Shown here piece by piece: positions 26,014-34,432 of a stretch of DNA of 64,000 nucleotides (positions are counted from its first letter, which is position 1; every line of letters begins with the position of its first letter). This DNA is from an uncultured Pseudomonadales bacterium (GTDB taxonomy: Bacteria > Pseudomonadota > Gammaproteobacteria > Pseudomonadales > Azotimanducaceae), in assembly GCA_951813515.1 (NCBI GenBank), contig OX638346.1:1481617-1545616 (forward strand), given 5' to 3'. The position numbers and the translations under genes were made by a program. The notes beneath the pieces are model-generated. The model made no database searches. It was not told where the DNA came from and worked only from the letters and a program-made list of their open reading frames with translations.

Positions 26014-29000
26014 GCCTCCACCGTACCGAGTTTGGTGTCTGCTCGTCGCGTCGGCCTGGGCCGCTTCCGCGATGGGCGGCGACCGGCGCGACATCGTGTT
26101 CGATTGCCCGTGCGGCGCCGAATGGGTCGCCGGGAATCCGGGCGAACCAGGAACCCTCACTGTGACGGGCGGCATTCGCAGCCACCGCACCGTCGAGAGC
26201 GGCGAGGTGCGTCTTTCCGCCTCGTGGCGGCGAGCTGGTGCGGACGACCCATCCGTGGGTCAACTATCGGCGGGACAGGGGCGCGCAAACCAATGGTCAG
26301 TGCCGTTTGCCGAACCCGAGCCCGATCTAGCCATCGGGGTATATCTGTGGGAGCAAACCGGACTGGATTCCCAAGGGTCCACGCAATGGCACCGCCACGA
26401 GGGGCTCGCGCTATGGCCCGTTCCTCGAGGAGACGGGTCCGGCCCGATGCGCTTTGTAGACATCCTCACGGACACGGATGGAGACGGCGTGGGGGACGTC
26501 AACGAACAGCTGGCCGGCTCAGCGTGGCAAGATCCCGACTCGCTGCCCGGGGATTCGGTCATCCATATCCTGGCACTTTACACGGCCGCGTTTTTTGAGG
26601 CCGAAGCGGGCTACCCCTACACGCGCCTTTTGCATGACATGAGCGTCGCCGACGCGTTCTTCCGCGACAACGAGACAGGGATCCGGCTGCAGCTCGTCGG
26701 CATGAGTCAAGTCGAGCTGGGCGAGAGCGGCTGGGCTGAGACCGAGTCCCGCAAGGCGTTGATGGACGCCCATGGCGCGGACATGACGATTCAGTTCGGT
26801 CCGATCGGAAGATGCAACTCGGGCGGCTGCGCCCAGGTGGGCGCCAGTCGCGCCGCCCTTTGGCGGGACGCCCAGTCGTGGGTAAGGGGAGTAAACACGC
26901 TGGTTTCGGTGCATGAGTTGGGTCATGCAATGGGGCTCGCGCACTCCGCCCGCCAGGGCGAGACCTACGGCGCGTGGCACTGGTCGCGCGGGCACTATGT
27001 CACGCCGAGGGGCGTCTTTCCGCGATACGGCACCATCATGTCCTACGGAACCAACCTGCTCGGAGGCGTCTTTTCCGATCCGGGAGTCGATTGCGGCGTC
27101 GGCCCGTGTGGGGTGTCCGGCGAGGAACGGGACGGCGCCGACGCGGTAAGGAGCCTAGACCTGCTTCGCTTTCAGATCGCCGCGCACCGCGCGCCAGCGA
27201 CCGATACGGACGGGGACGGTTTCGTAGACGCGGCCGACGCCGCGCCCAACGATCCGGATGACTGGTTCGACATAGACGGCGACGGCATAGGCGACAACGC
27301 CGATCCGGATGACGACAACGACGGCGTGGCCGATGTCGATGACGGGTTCCCGCTCGACCCGGAGGAGTGGGAGGATGCGGACGGCGACGGCATAGGCGAC
27401 AACGCCGACGAGGAGGTTGTCGATCTGAGTCCGTTTCGCGATCCGGCGTTGCGCGCCGCGGTTGAACAGGCTTTAGGCAAAGTGGCTGGTGCCACCATAA
27501 CTGCGAGGGACATGGCGTCGTTAACGCAATTGCAAGCCAATGGACTTGGCATTAGGAATCTGACCGGTCTGGAACTGGCGACAGGGCTTGAACGGCTCCG
27601 CCTCGAACGCAATCTTGTTGACGACCTTACGCCACTGTCCGGGCTCACGCGCCTCCGAGAGCTCTACCTGACGAACAACCCCGTAAGCGACATCTCGCCA
27701 GTACGCGAGTTGACACGAATCCGCCACCTTTATCTCAGCAACACGCGCGCCGAGTACGCCGATGTGCGATCGCTGCCGTATTTCGACGCGTTGGAACGCC
27801 TAGGCCTCAATGCGATGGGGATTCAGGACGTGTCCGGGCTCCGGAGACTTGTCAATCTGACGCATCTCAATCTTCAGGACAACCGCATCAGCGACGTGTC
27901 GCCGCTGGCCGCCGTGACCTCCCTGAGGGGACTCAACCTGCGGGACAATGACATTTCCGACGTCAGCGCCCTCGCTGCACTTGTCGCCCTACGCGATTTC
28001 CTCATGCTGGACGGCAACCGCATCAGCGACGCGACGCCGCTGGCCGGCCTGACCTCCTTGAGGGTGCTCGGCATCGGGGACAACGATGTCGCAGACATCG
28101 GACCTCTCGCGGGGCTTATCCGACTAGATCGGTTGTATCTGGGTGGCAATCGCATCGCCGACGTGTCGTCGCTGGAGAACATCGTCGCATTGTGGACGCT
28201 CGACCTTCAAGACAACGCCATTGCCGACGTCGGACCTCTCGCCGGGTTGGTCCGTTTGAAGAATCTGTATCTGAACGGCAATCGTATCGCCGACGTGTCG
28301 CCGCTGGCGGACATCGCAGCTCTAGGCTGGCTCAACCTCGCGCACAATGCGGTTTCCGACATCGAACCCCTCGCCGGGCTGGTCCATCTGGATCGACTGT
28401 ATCTGGAAGGCAACTTCATCGCTAATGTATCCCCGCTAGCGGACATCACCGACCTAAGGACACTCGACCTCAAGCGCAACGCGGTCTCCGACATCGGACC
28501 CCTCAAGGGGCTTGTCCGTCTAAGGAACCTGCATCTGGATGGCAATCATATCGCCGACGCGACGCCGCTGGCGGACATGGCCGACCTAACGACACTCCGA
28601 CTTGCAACCAACGCGATTTCGGACATCGAACCCCTCGAGGGGCTTGTCCGTCTAAGGAATCTGCATCTGGATGGCAACCGGATCGCCGACGTGTCGCCGC
28701 TGGCAGACATGACGGACCTCCGATTTCTCCGCCTGGCTTCCAACGCGGTCGCCGACATCGGGCCTCTAGTCGAAGGGTCTATCTTCCGCAACAAACCCGC
28801 TGGCAAGTATGTCGGTCTCAGCGGCAACCCGCTGGACCGCACTTCGACAGAAGAGCACATTCCGGCGCTCAAATCGCGGGGCGTCAACGTCCGGTTTACG
28901 TTCTACGGCAGCGGGGCGCCTCCCCCTGTGTTCGTCGATCCCACGTTGCGCGCTCTGGTCGCCGAAGCTATGGCCTGGTCTAGCCGGCATGTGGACGATC

Positions 29001-31006
29001 CAGCGACCGAGTGGGACATCGGTCACATCAGGACATTGCGCGTGAACGGTCGCGGAATTGCGAGCTTGGTGGGGCTCGAAGGTGCTGTGGGACTGAGCAC
29101 GCTACATGGCGCATCCAACCGAATCTCGGATCTTTCCCCCCTGTCGGAACTCGCCAACCTGAACGGGCTGGACCTGCGCGACAATCACATCTCTGACATT
29201 TCGCCGCTGATTGCACAGGACACCCTGTCCCAAGGTGACTGGGTTGCCCTGGGCGGGAATCCACTGAGCGAGACTTCCCTCAACACGCATGTCCCGGTGC
29301 TACTTGAGCGCGGAGTGCAAGTGAGCGTGAATGCGATTACGAGAACGCTCGTCGCGGGCGGCCTGTCGCTCCGTTTCGATGCTTCGGGGTACTTCGGAGC
29401 ACTACTCGGCGACGGCTTCTCCGCGAAGGTTGCCGTCGACGACGCGTCCCTTGCGACCGCGAGAATTACCAGGGGCGTGCTGAGAATCACGCCCCGGGAA
29501 AGTCCGGGCATCGTGGTAGTGACCGTCATGGCGACGGGCGATGGCGATGCCGAGGAGACGCTGGAGTTCATCGTGACGGTGCGCGGGCCTTGGGTTGTGC
29601 CCTTCGTGGCCAGCACCGGAGATCCGTTCCGGGAGGGGTTTGTCCGCGTAGTGAACCGCAGCCCGGAAGCTGGCGAGGTGCGAATCAGCGCGATCGACGA
29701 CAACGGGATGCGCCGCGGTACGGCAACCCTTTCCTTGGCCGCGGGCGCGGCGGTCGAGCTCGATTCCGAGGATCTTGAACGCGGGAACCGAGCCAAGGGC
29801 CTGACCCGACGCATCGGGAGCGGTTCGGGCGACTGGCGGCTAGAAATCGAGAGTGTCCTGGACGTCGAACTGCTCTCCTATGTTCGTAGTACGGAAGGGG
29901 TCCTGGCGGCAATGCACGATGTGGTCCAAAGCGAAGGCGGCGTCCGCCGCGTACCCATCTTCAATCCGGCCAGCGAGATCGATCAGGTTGGCGCGCTGCT
30001 CCTCAAGAATCTGGCGAACCGGGACGCTGAAGCGTCGATAACGGGCATCGACGGTGCCGGTGCGTCCCCCGGCGGAGAGGTGCGAGTGGACATTCCCCCC
30101 CAGGCGGCGGTCACCCTGACGGCAGAAGAACTCGAGGTTGGCGGACGCGGCCTGCGAGGAAGGCTTGGCGACGGCGAAGGCAGGTGGCGGCTGCGCATCG
30201 AGTCAGACGGCGATCTCGCCGTGATGAGCCTCTTTTCGAGTCCGGAGAAGCATCTAGCGAACCTGTCCACCGCTCCCGATGCGGCGTTGCTGAGCGAAGA
30301 AGGCGTTCACACGGTTCCGCTGTTCCCGTCGGCCTCGGATTCGTTCGGTCGGCAGGGACTCGTGCGCATCGTCAACCTTTCCCGTCAAGACGGACAGGTG
30401 CGCATCCGATCCCACGACGACTTGGGACGCCGTTATGAGGACCTGATGCTCGTCTTGGGCGCGGGACAGACGGTCGAACTCACTTCCGACGACCTGGAAC
30501 TGGGCAACACGAACAAGCGGCTTTCCGGAAGCACGGGATCCGGAACAGGCGACTGGCGGCTGGAGGTTTCGAGCGAACTCGACATCGAGGTGTTGGCATA
30601 CGTCGACTCACAGGACGGTTTTTTGATAGCAATGCACGATGTGGTGCTTCGGAACGGGCGGCGGTACGAAGTGTCCAGCTTCAACCTGGAGAGCGACAAC
30701 GGCGAGACGAACTACCTGCGCATCGTCAATCCCGGCGCACGGCCAGCGAACGTTTCGATCGCCGGGATCGACGACGCTGGGGAGTCGCCCGGAGACGGCG
30801 TACGGCTCAGCATTGCCCCTGGCGCGGCTCTCGAACTGACGGCGGCCCAGCTCGAAGGAGGGGAGCATGGACTGGAGGGGAGGATCGGCGACGGCGGGGG
30901 TCCGTGGCGCCTGCAGATCGATTGCGAACAGCCCATCTTCGTGATGAATATGCTGGAAACGCCAGCGGGTCATCTGACGAACCTGTCCACGAGTCCGCGA
31001 CCTTGA
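25985..31006 (+). CDS. Large secreted metzincin protease with leucine-rich repeats and repeated C-terminal modules
   Basis: A 1673-residue multidomain protein. There is a signal peptide (VWCLLVASAWAASA) in residues 16-30. The metzincin protease domain has HELGHAMGLAH near residue 310 (zinc and catalytic residues complete) and the Met-turn TIMSYG near residue 350. Calcium-type aspartate repeats (DTDGDG, DIDGDGIGDNAD, DADGDGIGDNAD) lie at about 407-477. About 18 SDS22/internalin-type 22-residue leucine-rich repeats span about 480-980, and a second short LRR block about 985-1110. A beta domain of about 75 residues follows. Four C-terminal modules (A-B-A-B, about 110-120 residues each) run from about 1200 to the end. 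It is probably exported and may act on host or environmental protein targets. The gene overlaps the upstream ORF by 29 bases. Confidence 0.85.
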   Translation: MGLSRAVRIRPPPYRVWCLLVASAWAASAMGGDRRDIVFDCPCGAEWVAGNPGEPGTLTVTGGIRSHRTVESGEVRLSASWRRAGADDPSVGQLSAGQGRANQWSVPFAEPEPDLAIGVYLWEQTGLDSQGSTQWHRHEGLALWPVPRGDGSGPMRFVDILTDTDGDGVGDVNEQLAGSAWQDPDSLPGDSVIHILALYTAAFFEAEAGYPYTRLLHDMSVADAFFRDNETGIRLQLVGMSQVELGESGWAETESRKALMDAHGADMTIQFGPIGRCNSGGCAQVGASRAALWRDAQSWVRGVNTLVSVHELGHAMGLAHSARQGETYGAWHWSRGHYVTPRGVFPRYGTIMSYGTNLLGGVFSDPGVDCGVGPCGVSGEERDGADAVRSLDLLRFQIAAHRAPATDTDGDGFVDAADAAPNDPDDWFDIDGDGIGDNADPDDDNDGVADVDDGFPLDPEEWEDADGDGIGDNADEEVVDLSPFRDPALRAAVEQALGKVAGATITARDMASLTQLQANGLGIRNLTGLELATGLERLRLERNLVDDLTPLSGLTRLRELYLTNNPVSDISPVRELTRIRHLYLSNTRAEYADVRSLPYFDALERLGLNAMGIQDVSGLRRLVNLTHLNLQDNRISDVSPLAAVTSLRGLNLRDNDISDVSALAALVALRDFLMLDGNRISDATPLAGLTSLRVLGIGDNDVADIGPLAGLIRLDRLYLGGNRIADVSSLENIVALWTLDLQDNAIADVGPLAGLVRLKNLYLNGNRIADVSPLADIAALGWLNLAHNAVSDIEPLAGLVHLDRLYLEGNFIANVSPLADITDLRTLDLKRNAVSDIGPLKGLVRLRNLHLDGNHIADATPLADMADLTTLRLATNAISDIEPLEGLVRLRNLHLDGNRIADVSPLADMTDLRFLRLASNAVADIGPLVEGSIFRNKPAGKYVGLSGNPLDRTSTEEHIPALKSRGVNVRFTFYGSGAPPPVFVDPTLRALVAEAMAWSSRHVDDPATEWDIGHIRTLRVNGRGIASLVGLEGAVGLSTLHGASNRISDLSPLSELANLNGLDLRDNHISDISPLIAQDTLSQGDWVALGGNPLSETSLNTHVPVLLERGVQVSVNAITRTLVAGGLSLRFDASGYFGALLGDGFSAKVAVDDASLATARITRGVLRITPRESPGIVVVTVMATGDGDAEETLEFIVTVRGPWVVPFVASTGDPFREGFVRVVNRSPEAGEVRISAIDDNGMRRGTATLSLAAGAAVELDSEDLERGNRAKGLTRRIGSGSGDWRLEIESVLDVELLSYVRSTEGVLAAMHDVVQSEGGVRRVPIFNPASEIDQVGALLLKNLANRDAEASITGIDGAGASPGGEVRVDIPPQAAVTLTAEELEVGGRGLRGRLGDGEGRWRLRIESDGDLAVMSLFSSPEKHLANLSTAPDAALLSEEGVHTVPLFPSASDSFGRQGLVRIVNLSRQDGQVRIRSHDDLGRRYEDLMLVLGAGQTVELTSDDLELGNTNKRLSGSTGSGTGDWRLEVSSELDIEVLAYVDSQDGFLIAMHDVVLRNGRRYEVSSFNLESDNGETNYLRIVNPGARPANVSIAGIDDAGESPGDGVRLSIAPGAALELTAAQLEGGEHGLEGRIGDGGGPWRLQIDCEQPIFVMNMLETPAGHLTNLSTSPRP
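28070..28780 (+). repeat. Tandem 132-bp higher-order repeats inside the LRR region
   Basis: Within the LRR gene, alternate repeats resemble each other more than their neighbours do, giving a two-repeat (44-residue, 132-bp) period. A recurring DNA phrase (GCCGACGTGTCGCCGCTGGC and variants) appears about every 132 bases. One pair of neighbouring units shares CTTGTCCGTCTAAGGAA and the following CTGCATCTGGATGGCAA almost base for base. This shows recent duplication by unequal recombination, so copy number may vary between strains. Confidence 0.75.
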
Positions 31007-31219
31007 TGATTCTCCAACGACCGCAAAGGCGATTCGACATCCATACGGCCTGTCCTCCAGCCTAGGATTCGATGGACGCCAACAGCAGTTGGCGAAGTGT
31101 GGAACAACATTGGACGATCATCGCGGATGGAGGGCGGCGAAATGAGCGTCTAGGAGCGCAGTGACAGAACGCGGGGGAACTTCAAAAATCCCGGCTGCCG
31201 TCGCACCTGGAAGGAGGTC

Positions 31220-32272
31220 ATGGTTCCCAACATTTTCGGTTACGCGACGAAGGAACTGTCGCAGGATGCGCTAATCTGCTGGCTGGTAGCTTGTGCCCGG
31301 CAGTCGGAAGGGAAACTGCGCGAGCTGGGGATCGATTTCGTGCAGGCGCTGATGCGCTCAGGGAAACGGACGGCGATTGACGTTCGGGACGGTGAATCAC
31401 GTCCGTACGAAGGAGGGTGTGAGGTCGTACAGGTGCTCTGCGAACCCAAGCAGCAGTACGGGAAAATCGACGTCTACTTCCAGGCCACGGTCGATGGGAA
31501 GACCGTGAGTTTCCTGATCGAAGACAAAACGCACACCGAAATGCATGGGGACCAGCTAGAACGGTACAGGAGGCTCGTCACTGATGACAATCAAAGAGAG
31601 GATTTGGTCAAGGCTGTGTATTTGAAGACCGGGTATGTATTCGATGACGAGCGCGAGAGTGCGGAATCAAACGCCTACTCGGTGTTTGAAGGCGCCGATA
31701 TGCTCAGCTTTCTGTCCGAGGACGAGCGGGCGGATACGAACGAGATCGTAAGGCAGTATGTGGAGTATTTGAGGGGGCAGCTGGATGACAGACGGAGCGC
31801 TCTCAAGTCGTGGAATCTGGACGAAGGTTTCGTGCAATGGGAGTTCATGGTGCGCTTGGGGCAGGTGCTGCGGTTGAGCGGAAACAAGTGGCCTGCGCGA
31901 TGGTTCAACATTGGCGGGGGCGCGTGGACACAGTATCCGCATTGGGAAGATCGCGGAGCGCTGTTCTGGAGGCTGGATTCGTGGAAACCGCTTCGCCTTA
32001 TGGTCGACACAAGCAAAGCTGGGGACGATGCGCTCGAACGTTGGGACGGGTGGTCGAGGTCATTCGAAGATGCTCGGATCGAAGCGGGGCTGCGTCCAGC
32101 GAAGTTTCGCTCGGTGAAGAGCAGGAACGGCACCGTTGTACGCGAGGGGACTGTCGGGGCGGTCAACATCGCGTGTTGTCTGCGGAGGGAAGGATTGGAC
32201 GCGAGTGTGGAGAGAGTTCGTAGATTGCATCGGGCCTTCATGACATCGCTTGAGGAGGACGGCTTGTGTTAA
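31220..32272 (+). CDS. PD-(D/E)XK nuclease superfamily protein
   Basis: A 350-residue protein of the PDDEXK type found in many accessory regions. It has the family N-terminus (MVPNIFGYATKELSQDALI). The nuclease core has GKIDVYF near residue 81 (acidic residue) and FLIEDKTHT near residue 98 (E-D-K, the catalytic E-x-K position). GGAGG precedes the ATG at 31220 by 5 bases. It stands alone between the metzincin-LRR gene and the convergent AhpD-like gene. It could be a defence effector or a repair nuclease; no partner methylase or ATPase is adjacent. Confidence 0.75.
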   Translation: MVPNIFGYATKELSQDALICWLVACARQSEGKLRELGIDFVQALMRSGKRTAIDVRDGESRPYEGGCEVVQVLCEPKQQYGKIDVYFQATVDGKTVSFLIEDKTHTEMHGDQLERYRRLVTDDNQREDLVKAVYLKTGYVFDDERESAESNAYSVFEGADMLSFLSEDERADTNEIVRQYVEYLRGQLDDRRSALKSWNLDEGFVQWEFMVRLGQVLRLSGNKWPARWFNIGGGAWTQYPHWEDRGALFWRLDSWKPLRLMVDTSKAGDDALERWDGWSRSFEDARIEAGLRPAKFRSVKSRNGTVVREGTVGAVNIACCLRREGLDASVERVRRLHRAFMTSLEEDGLC

Positions 32273-32404
32273 TCGCCGGGCACGCCGGGCATGACGAACG
32301 TTCGCGCTGCAGACGGCTTGGGAAGGTGATCGTTGGTGGGATCTACTAGCCTGCTAAACGCCACAAGTTTATTGTATTTCAATAGGTTAGAATCCGGTAA
32401 GCGG

Positions 32405-33466
32405 CTACGCCGTAGAACTCTCCCACTTCTCTGGCGGGGCGAAGGAGTTGAAGCCGAGATTCGCGCGCAATGCTACGGACGCATCTGCGGTGTGCGGGTC
32501 CAGGCGAATGCCGATCGCGTCGGCGACTCGGGTGATGCCGTTGAAACCGGACGCGACCAGGATGGCATCGCTCGTCGCTTGCGGTCCGAGGTCTTGACCA
32601 CCCCTTTCGCGCAGGGCTGCGACTTCCTTCCATCGCCAGCCGGCAACGGCTTCCGCCAACTCTACCAAGAGCCCCGCATTCGGTACTCCGGCGCGGTCCG
32701 AGATCGAACCCGTGACCAACTTCAGGTCCGCTTTCTGACCGGTGTCTTTGGCGCTCTCCCGGAGCGACACGGTATGCGCCGTGGTTCAGTAGAAACACTC
32801 GTTCATGGCTGACACGCGTGAAGCGACGAGTTCGACTTGGGGACGGGTCAGGGCGAAGCGCGTTTCGGGAGTCCTGTAGTAGGAAGTGTCGAACGCTCCG
32901 AAAAACAGGTCGCGCGCGCTGGGCACCATGGCGAGCGATCGAAGAATGTTGAACTTTCCCTCGCGCGCGATGGGCACCCACGCCCCGGCATCGACGACAT
33001 CCTTCGAACTCTCCGGGGTCGGCGCGCCGGGTTGCGCCGGCGGCAGGTCCGGCAGACCGAGACCCACGCCCCGCGCAAATGTGTCGACGACGACGGAACT
33101 TGCGACGACAGCAACCAGTTCGACATAGGCCTCCGGCCGCATGCCTGCCGCGATGACGTGGTCGAACCAGCGGCGCGTCAGGTGGCCTGAATCGTTGCGT
33201 ATGCCGTGGATCGCCTCGACGGCTTCCGGTGGCAAGCTGTTGCTGCCGTCATGTTCGATGCGGTCGATGGTTGCAAAGGTCGACGGCGCGCGGGGGTGGC
33301 AGACAGGGCACTCGGGTGCCGAGCGTGTTTCCTGGACTATCGCGAGTCGCTCGGGCCCGCTCCACCAGGCGCCGGGCGCGGCGATCGCACGGAGCGCGTT
33401 GTTGTGTGCTGCACTGGTACGGCTCCCCACGGGAAGTCCCGCGCCGGAATAGTCGATCCCGATCAA
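32405..33466 (-). CDS. AhpD-like (carboxymuconolactone decarboxylase domain) protein with in-frame UGA, candidate selenoprotein
   Basis: Reads as one 353-codon gene with an in-frame TGA at 32786-32788 (residue 227). The residues around it form E212-x11-C224-x2-U227-x3-H231, which is the AhpD catalytic core E-x11-CxxC-x3-H with the second cysteine replaced by the TGA codon. The same frame continues for 126 codons after the TGA, with AhpD-like content, to a TAG. A hairpin with bacterial SECIS geometry follows the TGA. Residues 53-56 (CPVC) form a further CxxC. The start is TTG at 33466, with AAGGA 6 bases upstream, overlapping the DUF3750 stop (TTGA). Likely role: thiol/selenol peroxidase or disulfide reductase. 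AhpD-like selenoproteins have been reported from marine microbes. The alternative is a pseudogene with a nonsense mutation, made unlikely by the exact position. Confidence 0.75.
32738..32773 (-). promoter_or_regulatory. Candidate bacterial SECIS stem-loop
   Basis: On the mRNA strand, ACCGUGU-CGCUC (32773-32762) pairs with GAGCG (32756-32752), ACAC (32745-32742) and GGU (32740-32738) around the five-base loop CGGGA (32761-32757). The pairs are upper stem 5 bp, then GUGU/ACAC and ACC/GGU after a six-base asymmetric bulge and one bulged C. The loop begins 24 bases after the UGA, its second base is G, and the stem is strong. These features agree with the published rules for bacterial SECIS elements, which must lie within the coding region just after UGA. 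Confidence 0.65.
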
Positions 33467-34380
33467 TGCTGGTCCTTCGCGTTATGGGGATCGGAACCGT
33501 GTTCCCAGGTGGCAGCGTAGCCGTGGGGAACGCGTTCTGTCGTTGTATTCCCGCTGATCCATGTCTCGGAGCGTTTCCTTGACGGCCAGGTTCCGAAGCC
33601 CGGGAGCTTGATCGCGAGGGACGTGAAATCTATGCCGGCGACCAATCCGCCGAGGTTGATTTCGATGCCCTCTTCCAGTGCCGCCAAAATGCCGAATACG
33701 CCGAACGCGGAGAACTGGTAGCCAGTGCCGCTTGGCGCCTTTCCGAACATGTCTCCATTGCCGAGAAAGTCCTTGCCGATCGCCGTCGGGGGCAGGTCCA
33801 GTCGAAGTTCAGGGACCCGCCGCGCCACGAACGCGGTAAACGTGTTGCTGTTCGGGCCGGGCCAGGTCTTGTACTCGCGCGGGTAGGGATAGGCCTCTAT
33901 CGCAGCCTCGAGCTTGTCGATGACTGCATCGACGTCGTCGCCGCGAACATCTGCGAGCAGGAGGGGACGGCTGGAAAACCACTCGCCGTCAGGATTGCCG
34001 CGCCTGCGGACGAGCGCTGGCTCGCCGCGCCGCAAGCGCCAACCGATGATCTCGAAGCGTTCGTATTCGTCCGCATTGGCGCGTTTGGCGGTGATCCAAG
34101 TGTGCACGGCGGCACCGCCGCGCGAACCCCAGGTGCGCGCGCCATAGACCTGGATGATGGCGGGCCGCATGATCGCCGGGTCCGGAGCCTGTCCGGTCGA
34201 CGCATGGCTCGCGTCCCGCCAGTGCGTCTGATCGGTGGATGCGCGCCACGCGATGGAAATCACGGCGGGCGCAACGAATATGGCTAACAGGACCCAGATC
34301 ATCCGCGGCGACCAACGGCGAACGCGGACCAACTTGGACGTTTTCGAGCTCTTTGTCGAGAGATGATGACTTGCTCCCAT
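33463..34380 (-). CDS. DUF3750 family membrane protein
   Basis: A 305-residue protein with one N-terminal hydrophobic segment (WVLLAIFVAPAVISIAW). It carries the block YPYPREYKTWPGPNSNTF and the following AFVARRVPELRLDLPPTAIGK, which I recognise as DUF3750 (function unknown). The ATG at 34380 is chosen; a TTG at 34431 is also in frame but would run into the control region of the divergent GST gene. Its stop overlaps the start of the AhpD-like gene (TTGA), so the two products are probably made together. This links an unknown membrane protein to a redox enzyme. Confidence 0.75.
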   Translation of the reverse strand: MGASHHLSTKSSKTSKLVRVRRWSPRMIWVLLAIFVAPAVISIAWRASTDQTHWRDASHASTGQAPDPAIMRPAIIQVYGARTWGSRGGAAVHTWITAKRANADEYERFEIIGWRLRRGEPALVRRRGNPDGEWFSSRPLLLADVRGDDVDAVIDKLEAAIEAYPYPREYKTWPGPNSNTFTAFVARRVPELRLDLPPTAIGKDFLGNGDMFGKAPSGTGYQFSAFGVFGILAALEEGIEINLGGLVAGIDFTSLAIKLPGFGTWPSRKRSETWISGNTTTERVPHGYAATWEHGSDPHNAKDQH

Positions 34381-34432
34381 GATGCGGTAGACGTTAGCTT
34401 TATCGGTTTTCCCTTTCGCCAAGGAGTCCAAA

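Noticed and set aside
28070..28780. Regularly spaced repeats as a CRISPR array
   Set aside because: The period is 132 bases, there are no unique spacers, and the region is translated in one frame as leucine-rich repeats.
32405..32770. Separate 121-residue ORF on the minus strand starting at GTG 32770, with 32786-33466 as a complete 226-residue gene
   Set aside because: Both are in the same frame, separated only by one TGA plus five codons that continue the AhpD motif (T-T-A-H). Neither half makes a complete AhpD domain alone.
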